From Panopea generosa (Eukaryota > Mollusca > Bivalvia > Adapedonta > Hiatellidae): a DNA stretch of 64,000 nucleotides. Below are positions 55,101-61,965 of the stretch, piece after piece. The notes under the pieces were generated by a model that did no database searches, was not told the origin of the DNA, and saw nothing but the letters and a program-made list of their open reading frames with translations. The stretch lies in contig CM055895.1 of NCBI GenBank assembly GCA_029582155.1, forward strand, positions 7,312,544-7,376,543. The letters run 5' to 3'. Every line of letters begins with the position of its first letter. The stretch's first letter is position 1. The position numbers were made by a program, and so were the translations under genes.

Positions 55101-56642
55101 TTCACTGTTAATATAGAGGGAAAATTTGCTCAGAATTTTAGTTCACTTTTAATATAAAGGGAAAATTTAATCAGAATTTCAGTTTACTGTTAATATAGAA
55201 GGACAATTTACTGTAAATATAGAGGAAAAAATTACTCAGAATTTTAGTTTATTGTTAATATAGAGGGAAAACTTACTCAGAATTTTAGTTCAATGTTAAT
55301 GCAGAGGGAAAATTTACTCAGAATTTTAGTTTACTGTTAATATAGAAGAAAACTTTACTGTTTATATAGAGGGAAACACATGAATATAAGGGAACATTTA
55401 TATAGAAATTTAGATTATTGTTAATATAAATGGAAAACTTACTCAAAATTTTAGTTCAATGTTAATATAGAGGAAAACTTGAGTTTCTGCTCATTGCCCT
55501 TTTTGGTAAATTTAATTAGAGGTTAAGGCAACCATTTTAAGTTATTTTGTTGTTTTTTGTCCTTAATACTCAGGTTTAAATGTTCATGGTCAAGGTTACC
55601 TTTAATTATCAAAGTTTGTATGTCACATAATTGTAAAACTGAAATTTACATTAATCTAGAACTCTTAATTTTGGACTTTGAAGGTCAAATGTTTGCAAAT
55701 GAAAAGTCTTATCTGCAATAAGATTACTGAGGGAAATTCTATCAAATTCCATAAAAGTATCAAGGACAATAGTTTTTGAAGGTGTGTCAAATGCAATATC
55801 CAATTTTTCACATCTCTCAGGTCAAGGTCATGTTTGAAGGTCTAATGCTTGAAGGTCAAAAGTTTGAATCATAGGCTGGCACATTTGTGAGAATGCATGT
55901 GTTTTTCAAATGAAGTTCTCCTGTGGCGCATTTTGATATTACAACTTTTACACAATGTATACATTTTACAATTTGATCACTATGGAAACAATGCAATTTT
56001 TCATCATATTATTATAATTTCATTATGATTAAACCCTGAAAATGGTCATCATTTCTGTTAACATAACTCTGAAAGTCACAATTACAAGATCACCAAAATC
56101 AATATTCTGCCATTACTATGGAAACTAGAGAGCAAATTTGTCCTGATTAGAAACAAGACAGCTCAAGGGGATTTATGTTGTCACAATTAATAAAAGCACT
56201 GTTTATGTTTATTCATATATCAGTACATGTATATGTTCATTATCCTATATGATTGTTATTGTCATCTGTAAAAGCTGTTATATATCCCAGCATTCATCAC
56301 TGGCTGTATTGTGTACTTGCAGGGCTGGATGGAGAGGACAATACTGTTTTATGGCAGATACCACAACCGCACCGTGTACAATGATGATAATGAACCCTAC
56401 ACATACAATATGGGTCTGGCATATATCCTCGCTATAGGCGCCTGCTTCCTTGTCAGTTTCTTGCTCATTGTAAAAAAGTAAGAACACGTCTCTAATATTC
56501 CAAGTTTGAAATGTGCAGTATGTTGTAGGCTCAGTACATAATATGCATCCTGTGTTCAATGTATCATATTCAATGTATCATATTCAATGTATCATATAGG
56601 GAAGGCGGTAACTAATGTTGTAAGAACTTGTGACCCGACCCA

Positions 56643-56679
<37 letters not shown>

Positions 56680-59600
56680 AGGGAGATAATTGAAATCACA
56701 ATGGAATTTCCGATTTTTGGGATCTTTTCAAATGCACATTCACAATACACGACACACACAACACGTTTCTTAATTTGTCCTTTATATAGCATGTGAGTTG
56801 TCATAGTATATAAGTCATGGTTGACACCAGATTGGTTTGGCAGATCTATGCCTTGATATTGTGTCTATGGTTTGCATTGTAGCTAGGTGCGCTGGTTGTA
56901 GTCTGGTCTGTACATAATGAGATGCAATTTATCCATTTTAATAATTATTTTATTTTTTAAAACATTTTAAGCATTTTATCCTGATACACTACCTTTAAAA
57001 AATGAAATGCTCGTAAAAAAACATACTTGCTTGTGTTTCAATAATTCTACATACAATAAAACCTGTATAAAGCAGTCACTCAAGGGAGAGACCAAAAATG
57101 ACCCCTTAACACAGGTGGCTGCTTACAACAATACAGGTTGATTAAAATGAAAATTATAAAAAATTGTTAATAAAAAACTTGACTGTTTAAAACAAGTGGT
57201 TGATTAACAGAGGTGATCACTAACGCAGGTTTACTGTAATGACTATTGATTGAAATTTAGTGGTATATCTGTATAATTTAAGGCATTGCTATAAACTAGT
57301 TATTTCTTAAATATCTTTGTCAATGCTAATAGGTTCATTTGTCTCTGTAGTTTTAAATTGTACCTTTCAGCTCGGCCAAAACTGTCAAAGCTACATTTGG
57401 CATGGAGAGTTCAGTTGCCGCCTACAATAATCGTGTGTTTGCCGGATGGGATTATGCAATTTCCAATAAAAAAGCAGCAAAGGTGAAAAAGGCAAATCTA
57501 TATAGAGAATATATGGTAAGAATACAGGCATCTGAAAAAATTGACATTGAATAATTCCAGCATGAGCTTGTTATTTAATTTAACTTATAGGGAATATGCC
57601 AGTGTTTTTCAAAATTTATATAATTGGCTATAAACATTTTTTTATAATAATCATGCCAATTTATACTCACTAACCCTGTATTGTTAACAGGATATCTTTT
57701 TAAACATGCCAAAATAATATATCGGAAAAGGGATTTCTTAACTTGGGCTACATTCCTAGATTAGACTAAAATAGATTTCGGGCTTAAAATTGCAACATTT
57801 TTTTACCTATTAAATGGGTCTAGTGATTTCATTTTGATCTTAATAAGATCCAGTTATTCAAGTTTACATGTAGTAAAAATTGTTTCAGCTTAGAAAGAGT
57901 CTGAATGACGATGTGATGGTCATCAAGCAATATTAAATTGGTGTCTATTTTTAGAATGGGAACATCCGTCTTTATATATAAACATTTCTAGTTATTTATT
58001 ACTGCTTATACAAATATATTTCACTTCTCTTTGTATTTTGTTAAGAGCCTAAGTACCATCCATAAAAAAGTATATGTGTGCCATGCTCAAACTTACCCAT
58101 TCAAAATGTAACTACTCAAAATTTTTTATTCTCTTCAAAAGAGTTGATTTTCTAAAATGATTATTGTCTGTTTTTGTTAAAAGTAACTACTTTTATGACA
58201 AATCAAAGTATGGCACAAAAAAAAACAAAAAAACATAGCTACCGACATACCTACCTCCCCACACTAAAACTTCATGGTCTGGCACGGCAAACAAACAATA
58301 TTTGAAAGATAACCATTCCAAAATATTCCAAAATGCCAGTCATTGTCATTTTGCTTTACAAGCCAACCTGTAAAATAAAGGATGAGATGTTTTGTGTATC
58401 TATTGAGATAATTATATTTAAGAAATACATAGTTAGTACCTAAGAACGTCAGCGGTATTATGGCAAGTGTAACAAAAGTACTAATGGTGAGCATTTATTT
58501 TTTTCATAATGAGCCAAAAATACAGCTACCTTTCTAAGCTACTGACCAAACAATTTATTTGTCATGAAACACTATTAGTTTTCGTTTCTTTTTGTTCTTA
58601 AGGTGAAAATGAATTTATATTTTATCATTGTACTTCCCCTTTAACAAAACACGGCAATCAGCGAATGAATTTTAAGTACAACTTTGCATGCTAAGGAATC
58701 ACCTATGTAAATGAAATAGTTTGATAATGGAACCTGTGGTTTTGAGTTTGCTATGTGTAATTAATCTTCCTAACTTAAAATATATATTCTTACCTAATGG
58801 TTCATTCACAATGTTTCCTTGCAAATACAGCATTAATCCCAAATCTAAATACAGATAAGGGGGGAAAAGTAGTTCCAGCTGCTAGAAAAATACAACTTGG
58901 AAAATATTATGCTTATAGCAGTCAGCTGTTTTATGCTGGTTAAGTTAAAAGTTGCATGATAAATAATTAATCTCATTAACTATAAAAATAAAATGTAGTT
59001 AATCAATAAGACATAATTAATCTATAAGATGTAATTAATCTATAAGATGCAATTAATCTATAAGATGTAGTTAATCTATAAGATGTAATTTATCTATAAG
59101 ATGTAATCAGTCTATAAGATTTAATTACTCTATTAGATGTAATTAATCTATAAGATGTAATTAATCTATAAGATATAATTAATCTATAAGATTTACTTAA
59201 TTAATCTATAAGACATAATTAATCTATAAGATGTAATTTATCTATAAGATTTAATTAATCTATAAGATTTACTTAATCTATTAGATGTAATTAATCTATA
59301 AGATGTAATTAACCTATTAGATGTTATTAATCTATAAGATGTAACAGGTTGTTATTAATCTATAAGATGTAATTAACCTATTAGATGTTATTAATCTATA
59401 AGATGTACTTAATCTAAAAAGAACTTATTAATTTATAACAACTGATTCATCTCAGTAACTACAGTATTACAATATTTACTTGTCATAATTTCAGAATTAT
59501 ATAGCAGAAGAGAGATTGAAGATTAAACGAGAATCTAGATCTGCGAACGACAAGGCCACACTATTCTTTATACGTTTCATCGTAAACATTGTGGTACTTG

Positions 59601-61965
59601 GGCTACTGGTTGGGGCCCTCTTCCTCGTATATTACACAACTGACACACTACTGGAGGTATGTTTCCTATGATATTTATATCAGTGTTCTTGTTAACTGGC
59701 CCAACAATCCCGACCCCGGTACAGATGATCTCTGGGACTGGTTATGGTATGGCAACTGTATTCTGAACTTGTCAGTTTGGGTTATATATAGTGAGCTAAA
59801 AATATATCTGAAAATTCATAGACAAGACTGGTAGTTTATATACAGATATCTCAGTTTACAATTTAAGTGAATGCCACTAGTTCCTCTCGCAGAATTTAAA
59901 ACTTTGGCAGTTGAAGTTAAAGTTAGTTTTTTAAAAATGCATATAACAGATAGATTTGAAAATATTAACATTCAACGTAAGATGCATTGAAAATAGGAAG
60001 TATTGAACATACAATGCATCTATGATAGTAATATATGAAGGAGGTGGCTGTATCTGATGTTGAAAGAACTCGAGGCCACACTTTTTTTATCTATAATCAT
60101 ATATGGTTTATATCATATGCACAATTCATAATGTTATTAGTGTTTATATGACAATAAAATGAGTTTAAACTAAACTTTTGTACTTTAACATGAAATGTCT
60201 TGAAAATCAGAAATATTGAACTTGTGCATTTAAGTACTTCTTGGAAAATGTTTTTTTTGCCAATTAAATGTATTTAAATTAATTTACAGTCAAATCTGTC
60301 TTAAGCAGCCAGTCAAGGGAAGGAGCAAAAGTGGTATTTTAAGATAGGTTGTTGTTTAATACAAGTCAATTAGCTCTGAAAGCATTGACATGACAATTAA
60401 TAAATGTAGCTGCTAAAGACAAGTGGCTGCTTAATAGAGGTGACCACTTATACAGGTTTGACTGTAGTACTTAATAGAGGTGACCGCTTATACAGGTTTG
60501 ACTGTAGTACTTAATAGAGGTGACCGCTTATACAGGTTTGACTGTATTACTTAATAGAGGTGACCGCTTATACAGGTTTGACTGTAGTACTTAATAGAGG
60601 TGACCACTTATACAGGTTTGACTGTAGTACTTAATAGAGGTGACCACTTATACAGGTTTGACTGTAGTACTTAATAGAGGTGACCACTTATACAGGTTTG
60701 ACTGTAGTACTTAATAGAGGTGACCACTTATACAGGTTTGACTGTAGTACTTAATAGAGGTGACCACTTATACAGGTTTGACTGTAGTACTTAATAGAGG
60801 TGACCACTTATACAGGTTTGACTGTAGTACTTAATAGAGGTGACCACTTATACAGGTTTGACTGTAGTACGTAATAGAGGTGACCACTTATACAGGTTTG
60901 ACTGTAGTACTTAATAGAGGTGACCACTTATACAGGTTTGACTGTAGTACTTAATAGAGGTGACCACTTATACAGGTTTGACTGTAGTACTTAATAGAGG
61001 TGACCACTTATACAGGTTTGACTGTAGTACTGTGCCAAATTAAAGAAACAACAATGTAGTGGTGATTGTGAAATTTAAAAAAAGAAGAGTTTATTTAAAT
61101 CATTTGTGGAATTTTCTATAACCAGCTTCAGAGCTGTCTTGTGTGTTTTATGCCACATTTTATAGGGCTATAATTTGTTTATGAGATATTGTTTCCCATT
61201 CTGAGTAGACAAATTGGCTCATTAGTTATGTTGTAAATTTTTCCTCGAGGCGTCTTTGATCATACAAGTGGCTGTAATAAAGGGTGTGAAAATAGAACAA
61301 AGACAGTGATTGGTACAGATTGGTGGTTGTAATACCCGATTAGCAGGGTGCCCGTATTATCGGAGTGCACTTAGAGCGTAAGCGGAGCGCGAACGGAGTG
61401 CAGATTGACCGCTGACGGAGCGGACCTGGACACCAACTATTGAATAAAGAAGGAAAAAAAACGTCCCTTAAATAAATGCCCATTATAGTGGGGTGGTCTT
61501 AATATCGGTGTGGTCATAAGGTGGAGTTTTACTGTACTTGCAAGAACAGAGGTTCTACTCAGATTCATTCTGAGGTCTTCAGCCACATATAAAACTGGAT
61601 ATGCCATATATAACCTGAAATGTATTGAAAATGGTGTAAAAACTCGATTAAAAAAAAATCTTAATCAGTGGATCAAGAGCCCAAACACTTTGATTTTCAG
61701 AAATGAGACTGTTCAAATACTCAAGCGAATATGAAGCAGTAGAGATAGGTATTGTTTTCGCTCTGATATACTGTATGTTAACATTTTGTGTATTTGTATT
61801 TCAGCTACAAAAGCAGACACTGAATGAGATTGTTGCTCTAATTGTGCAGTACCTACCTTACCTGACCATCACAGTACTCAACTTTCTCATTCCAATGATC
61901 TTCCAGAAACTTGTCATCCTCGAAGATTACACCCACAGTAATGCCCTCACTGTAACACTAGCCAG
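24780..61965 (+). CDS. Transmembrane channel-like (TMC) protein, TMC5/7-like; 3' end outside the window
   Basis: Nine exons splice in frame (coordinates in the exon entries) to 607 codons plus 2 nt. Residues 1-220 are hydrophilic: His/Gly/Arg-rich, then basic (RRRRTSSKRRSSSRKR). The TMC hallmarks follow in order: KLWVTSFKIIEGKFGTAVMS then TM1 (about 323-347), a loop ending GWMERTILFYGRYHNRT, TM2 (about 430-450), AAYNNRVFAGWDYAI (compare the family's VF-GWD block), a basic amphipathic stretch, TM3 (about 522-549) and TM4 (about 562-592). TMC proteins are membrane proteins of the anoctamin/OSCA fold; TMC1/2 form hair-cell mechanotransduction channels, while TMC5-8 roles are less clear. TM5-10 and the CWET-type TMC signature lie downstream. 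Subfamily assignment (TMC5/7) rests on the GWMERT...LFYG wording and is tentative. The 22-kb first intron and repeat-laden later introns are notable; the exons show no lesion. Confidence 0.93.
25300..25500 (+). mobile_element. SINE family 4 (tRNA-derived), copy 1
   Basis: Head AGTGTAATGAATAGAGTCTT and GGAGTTGCGTGTTCCATCCC; body AAAACAACACTCAGTATTGA and CAGTTCATATAAGCTCTGAG; tail AAGCTGCAATAAATTAGTA. The body recurs at 36535-36665. Confidence 0.6.
25535..25720 (+). mobile_element. MITE family A, copy 2
   Basis: TACATTCAAACCTGTTTTAA at the left and ACACAGGTTTGACTGCA at the right, with the family's internal AAGCAGCCAGTCAAGGGA and CTGCTAAATAGAG. TIRs slightly mutated. Confidence 0.75.
25747..26182 (+). 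repeat. 436-bp direct duplication, copy 2
   Basis: Partner of 22942-23377. It sits at the start of TMC intron 1, so the two copies flank coding exon 1 at a spacing of 2805 bp. Confidence 0.85.
27400..28430 (+). mobile_element. Interspersed repeat family R2 with about five internal tandem units
   Basis: Begins TTAGCTCACCATGACGAAGT and AGACACCCAGGTTAAACTTT. A unit of roughly 165 bp (AAGATATCTATGCAACCACT, CATGTGTGTTAACCATCATC, GGAACACACAGAGACAAGAA, GGTTGCATTTTGGCACAGTT) then repeats about five times. It closes with a second AGACACCCAGGTTAAAC near 28310 and GTTGTCATCTGACAATTTTTG. Confidence 0.7.
28880..29162. mobile_element. Composite foldback element with two opposed tRNA-like heads
   Basis: GTAACCTACTAGGGGAG at 28880 and CTCTCCTAGTAGATTAC at 29146 are inverted (15 of 17 match). 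Inside, 28988-29040 on the plus strand resembles tRNA-Lys (GGCCGGCTAGCTCAATTGG, AGAGCACGAGGCTCTTTAAT) but has an extra T in the anticodon loop and no T-arm. On the minus strand, 29135-29080 gives TAGCTCATTAAGCAGAGC and CCTAGGTTTGAGTCCC, a second A/B-box pair. Neither is a complete tRNA. Confidence 0.5.
30590..30828 (-). mobile_element. SINE family 1, minus-strand copy
   Basis: Reverse of the 18252 copy: GGGCCCAATTAGCTCAGTCG near 30825, the B-box region near 30775 and the body GGGAAAGTTATCAGTTACTT near 30675. Confidence 0.7.
30870..31025 (+). repeat. Interspersed repeat family R1, partial
   Basis: TTTACAAACTCACTGAGCC, AAACATGCCAAAATATTATA, TTGAAAAGGAATTGCAGG, TAGATTGAAATAAATTTCCC and AAATTGCAATTTCATTT match the middle of the family. 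Confidence 0.55.
31150..31320 (+). mobile_element. SINE family 3, worn copy
   Basis: GTTCTACTCAGTTTCTTG, GGTCTGCCTCCACCAATAAA, ACTGGATGCAATATATAG and AAATAGCATTGAACCCATTT match the 3' body; the head is reduced to GGTTACAGATTTGAACCC. Confidence 0.6.
32190..33475 (+). pseudogene. L1/Tx1-like LINE ORF2 C-terminus with 3' UTR
   Basis: A 150-codon open stretch reads LNPYIKIGGKDIFYEKWYKK, GIAFINDLVKNTGEFYTYEE, FIQFNGVIAAIK and, near its end, WSDIYTSPFRCTKNTMLQWF. An in-frame TGA at 32657 replaces a sense codon, after which the frame continues INHRILPTRKFLYMI, then SPICKYCQMEETLTHMLWSC: the CX2C...H...C knuckle near the C-terminus of L1-clade ORF2. More stops follow. The 3' end may be the CACCTATGACGCGGAGAATA ... 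A-rich tail at 33420-33490. The catalytic reverse transcriptase part is absent, as in a 5'-truncated insertion. Same clade as the endonuclease fragment at 8405; whether the same family cannot be told since they do not overlap. Confidence 0.8.
33821..33976 (+). mobile_element. MITE family A, copy 3
   Basis: TACATTAAAACCTGTCTTAA left, CACAAGTTTGACTGTAA right; shorter than other copies, with an internal deletion after TAGCCGAGGGAAAGAGACA. Confidence 0.7.
34000..34155 (+). mobile_element. SINE family 1, body only
   Basis: CTAGCCACAGTCTCCGC, TTCACCGCTGATTTAAGTGG, CAAAGTTATCAAGTACTTAT, GGTACTGGTTAACCTTCAAG. The tRNA-like head is missing. Its last bases run into the 43-bp array. Confidence 0.6.
34142..35510. 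repeat. 43-bp minisatellite (about 31 copies), TMC intron 1
   Basis: Unit: AATATTAACACAAGCTGTAT, TCCAATATACATGTACTGCA, GTA. Spacing checked at 34561 and 34604 (43 bp). Copies vary at a few sites (ATACATG/ATGCATG, CTGCAGTAA/TTGTAATAA); edge copies are most divergent. Confidence 0.9.
36240..36485 (+). mobile_element. SINE family 3, good copy (tRNA-Leu/Ser-like head)
   Basis: GGGGTCCTCGTTGGCTAAGT and GGTCTAAGAC resemble the 5' part of a class II tRNA; AAGGTTGTAGGTTCGCATCC is the B box. Body: AGAGAAAGTTTGCCAGTTAC, GGTTCTACTCAGATTCATTT. Tail GTGTTAAACGACATTAAATA. Confidence 0.75.
36535..36665 (+). mobile_element. SINE family 4, body only
   Basis: AAAACAACACGCAGTAGTGG, CGGTTCATATAAGCTCTGAG and CAGCTTAAATAATTTAGTAC match the copy at 25300. 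Confidence 0.55.
37578..37819 (+). mobile_element. piggyBac-like MITE with central hairpin, copy 3
   Basis: TTAAACCTTTACTTCATAGA left, ATGAAGTAAAGGGTTAA right; central hairpin GAAAACAGTGCAAGAAGAGT...ACTTCCTGCACTGTTTTC. The right part carries a short duplication of GTCCAAAGGCGTCTTTAT (with TATCCAAAGGCGTCTTTAT before it). Confidence 0.85.
38420..42245. repeat. 55/58-bp minisatellite (about 67 copies), TMC intron 1
   Basis: Unit: GGATGGTATATAATACAACA, TAGATAGGATGGGGAGGTGA, ATAAGGATTGCTTAATAT (58 bp). A 3-bp shorter form replaces ATATAATACAAC with ATATGCAAC or ATATACAAC. Long and short forms cluster: short forms with TATTGG mainly near 39000-39450, long forms mainly near 40380-41040. The long minus-strand open frames here are products of the repeat. 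Confidence 0.92.
42271..42539 (+). mobile_element. piggyBac-like MITE inserted at the end of the 58-bp array
   Basis: TTAACCCTTTATTCCATAGA left, GCAAAGGGTTAA right. The hairpin's left arm (CACAGAAGGCCTTTGAAAAC...GAGTTCAGATTGC) is tandemly duplicated, making this copy longer. A remnant of array sequence (GGTATATGCAACATAGATGG) follows directly at 42540. Confidence 0.85.
43150..44735 (+). mobile_element. Interspersed repeat with GTCAAGGTCAC subrepeats, copy 2
   Basis: Same word set as 7200-8275 (TTTGAGATTTCATGTCC type, GATCAACATGACATGACGA, CTGTAACTTTGTC). Ends near AGACCACTTCATTGGCATGT and GTGACATTTCTTATT. Interrupted by a SINE at 43539-43770. Confidence 0.65.
43539..43770 (+). mobile_element. 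SINE family 3 with 14-bp target-site duplication
   Basis: Flanked by TTAAGACCCAGACA at 43525-43538 and again at 43771-43784, a clean duplication showing LINE-type insertion. Contains AAGGTTATAGGTTTGAGTCC, TTTATGTGAGAAAGTTTCC, GGATATGCCATATATAACC and GGCGTTAAACCCCATTAAAA. Confidence 0.85.
44805..45980 (+). mobile_element. Interspersed repeat with GTCAAGGTCAC subrepeats, copy 3
   Basis: Begins GGCATATAGTAATCCCAGAG and ends ACCATTTGGGGGGCATATGA then GTGACATTTCTTGTTTT: the same ends as copy 1, so this is a full-length element. Confidence 0.7.
46100..46750. repeat. 30-bp minisatellite (about 21 copies), TMC intron 1
   Basis: Unit TACTGACTGGTATGCATTAA plus GTATACAATG. The core 46250-46500 is nearly uniform; both edges drift. 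Confidence 0.9.
46815..46997 (-). mobile_element. MITE family A, copy 4
   Basis: Reverse orientation: CATAGTCAAACCTGTGTAAG and CCACCTCTATTAAGCAGCCA at the left, AGACAGGTTTGACTGTA at the right. It lies about 130 bp upstream of TMC exon 2. Confidence 0.8.
47124..47419 (+). CDS. TMC exon 2
   Basis: CTTGCAG|GTACACT acceptor, CTCAAAG|GTAACA donor. Completes the Arg codon from exon 1 and encodes about residues 120-218: SQYPDDTPVDIEQVTTLYIP, a basic patch (RRRRTSSKRRSSSRKRHERE) and NDLLNDEDNHLLPSLRFQRR. Ends in phase 1. The cytoplasmic N-terminal tail of the channel. Confidence 0.9.
47420..49290 (+). other. TMC intron 2
   Basis: GTAACA...TTTACAG. 47455-47760 holds degenerate interspersed-repeat wording (TAGCTCATCATTATG, GTCATGACCCTGGCGGC). 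The open frame at 48822 is listed apart. The rest is unremarkable AT-rich DNA. Confidence 0.7.
48822..49070 (+). pseudogene. 82-codon ORF fragment, possibly from a mobile-element protein
   Basis: Reads FHMEDGVYHGVCIFSNALIK, FDSYCWKSIDMDSVLYAGDY, LYRYIKEILNTPHSFLNPNE, LPFNISEI then stop. The W...ID-VL--GD-LY--I pattern followed by NELP resembles the substrate-side region of papain-like (OTU/C48-type) protease proteins found in bivalve mobile elements; this comparison is from memory and weak. Beyond the stop the same general style continues (YIFEFTQ) in the next 100 bases, suggesting a broken longer gene. Sits in TMC intron 2 in the same orientation, with no splice sites tying it to TMC. Confidence 0.35.
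49291..49484 (+). CDS. TMC exon 3
   Basis: TTTACAG|ACAGAAA acceptor; CCTAAG|GTTTGAG donor. Encodes about residues 219-283: ELEEEHRISSGEYSGAGGQS, FVKRYQDLKEQDDLSAGN, TLNRMQRLGDWKRPK. Ends in phase 0. The acidic-to-basic stretch before TM1 matches the usual TMC pre-TM1 region. Confidence 0.9.
49531..49790 (+). repeat. Interspersed repeat family R1, copy in intron 3
   Basis: AAAGGGAACTTATCAGGATT, TATATACTCATAGACCCCAT, GGGGATTTCCTAACTTGG, CCTAGGTTAGACTTAAATAG, ACATATTTTGCCACATAATA. Confidence 0.7.
50120..52606. repeat. 42-bp minisatellite (about 59 copies) filling TMC intron 3
   Basis: Unit GATTGCATATCACTTGACAT, GTAGGTAGAGGGGCAACGAG, GA. It fills about 2.5 of the intron's 3.3 kb. Because 42 is a multiple of 3 and the minus strand of the unit lacks stops, long minus-strand frames arise (up to 711 codons, with 14-residue repeats such as DMQSPRCPSTYMSS); these are not genes. 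Confidence 0.95.
52790..52871 (+). CDS. TMC exon 4
   Basis: TTAACTTCAG|AAAATTG acceptor; ATAGAAG|GTAAGA donor; 82 bp, phase 0 in and phase 1 out. Encodes KIEAFSRRSREFFEPFKLWV, TSFKIIE and the first base of Gly. The W..S.K.IEG block just before TM1 is a TMC family signature. Confidence 0.92.
52872..54431 (+). other. TMC intron 4, with interspersed repeat
   Basis: 53090-54060 contains a dispersed element with two near copies of GGATGGTTTGTCTTG(A/G)T then AAATAAATGACCCCTATTCA (53275 and 53422) and a third worn block at 53910. A family 2 SINE follows at 54215. Confidence 0.6.
54215..54375 (+). mobile_element. SINE family 2, copy 3
   Basis: TGTGGTGAGGGCATAGTATA, ATGTAAGTCCATTCCCCC, GTGTCTTTGAGCGACACATT and TTGTTTCACAATGAATGTAA match the family. 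It ends only about 55 bp before exon 5. Confidence 0.6.
54432..54700 (+). CDS. TMC exon 5 (TM1)
   Basis: GACTTTTTCAG|GCAAGTT acceptor; GGAACA|GTAAGTT donor. Encodes about residues 311-400: GKFGTAVMSYFRFIRWLMFL, NLFLMVIMFCVTTVPYLVL (TM1), then an extracellular loop with two N-x-S/T sites (NTST, NCTK) ending FEKVLDILQGT. Confidence 0.95.
54780..55480. repeat. 41-bp minisatellite, TMC intron 5
   Basis: Unit AGTTCACTGTTAATATAGAG, GGAAAATTTACTCAGAATTT, T. About 16 copies, AT-rich and irregular. A larger block seems duplicated: 54840-55060 resembles 55095-55300, including the odd short unit GGACAATTTACTGTAAATAT. Confidence 0.85.
56323..56477 (+). CDS. TMC exon 6 (loop and TM2)
   Basis: TACTTGCAG|GGCTGG acceptor; GTAAAAAA|GTAAGA donor; phase 0 in, phase 2 out. 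Encodes GWMERTILFYGRYHNRTVYN, DDNEPYTYN, then TM2 MGLAYILAIGACFLVSFLLI. The GWME...LFYG wording favours the TMC5/TMC7 branch. Confidence 0.95.
56646..56676. repeat. (TA)n microsatellite
   Basis: Pure TA run in intron 6. Confidence 0.95.
57053..57238 (+). mobile_element. MITE family A, copy 5
   Basis: TACAATAAAACCTGTATAAA left, GCAGGTTTACTGTA right, with CAGTCACTCAAGGGAGAGAC and TGATTAACAGAGGTGATC inside. In TMC intron 6. Confidence 0.7.
57371..57515 (+). CDS. TMC exon 7
   Basis: ACCTTTCAG|CTCGGCC acceptor; TATATG|GTAAGAA donor. Completes an Asn codon, then SAKTVKATFGMESSVAAYNN, RVFAGWDYAISNKKAAKVKK and ANLYREYM, ending in phase 0. The VFAGWDY block is the intracellular TM2-TM3 loop motif of TMC proteins. 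Confidence 0.95.
57588..57960 (+). repeat. Interspersed repeat family R1, long copy in intron 7
   Basis: GGGAATATGCCAGTGTTTTT, TATACTCACTAACCCTGTAT, AACATGCCAAAATAATATAT, GGATTTCTTAACTTGGGCTA, then AGAGTCTGAATGACGATGTG and CATCAAGCAATATTAA. The last words recur at 23425-23465, extending the family's 3' side. Confidence 0.7.
58965..59425. repeat. 18-bp minisatellite (AATCTATAAGATGTAATT), TMC intron 7
   Basis: About 25 copies, AT-rich, with some units AACCTATTAGATGTTATT. Lies about 70 bp before exon 8. Confidence 0.9.
59495..59656 (+). CDS. TMC exon 8 (TM3)
   Basis: ATAATTTCAG|AATTAT acceptor; CTGGAG|GTATGTT donor; 54 full codons, phase 0 both sides. Encodes NYIAEERLKIKRESRSANDK (charged, amphipathic) then TM3 TLFFIRFIVNIVVLGLLVGA, LFLVYYTTDTLLE. 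Confidence 0.95.
60285..60466 (+). mobile_element. MITE family A, copy 6 (source of the 40-bp array)
   Basis: TACAGTCAAATCTGTCTTAA left; ATACAGGTTTGACTGTA right; internal AAGCAGCCAGTCAAGGGAAG. Its right 36 bp are continued by the tandem array. Confidence 0.85.
60431..61026. repeat. 40-bp minisatellite built from a MITE end, TMC intron 8
   Basis: Unit TTAATAGAGGTGACCACTTA, TACAGGTTTGACTGTAGTAC; about 15 copies, almost identical. Early copies have GACCGC, later ones GACCAC. The first unit is the MITE's own right end, and GTAC is the junction. Confidence 0.95.
61545..61660 (+). mobile_element. SINE family 3, 3' part
   Basis: GGTTCTACTCAGATTCATTC, AACTGGATATGCCATATATA, ACCTGAAATGTATTGAAAAT, GGTGTAAAAACTCGATTAAA. 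Head absent. It is preceded at 61260-61540 by a GC-richer stretch (GAGCGTAAGCGGAGCGCGAA) of unknown origin. Confidence 0.65.
61805..61965 (+). CDS. TMC exon 9 (TM4)
   Basis: TGTATTTCAG|CTACAAA acceptor; CTAGCCAG|GTTTGTC donor; phase 0 in, phase 2 out. Encodes LQKQTLNEIVALIVQYLPYL, TITVLNFLIPMIFQKLVILE (TM4), DYTHSNALTVTLA and the first two bases of an Arg codon. The family-typical TL-R ending supports the donor. The last 35 coding bases and the donor are repeated downstream as a minisatellite. Confidence 0.93.

Noticed and set aside
59589-59834. 81-codon frame overlapping TMC exon 8
   Set aside because: Wrong frame relative to the TM3 coding sequence and runs across a good splice donor.
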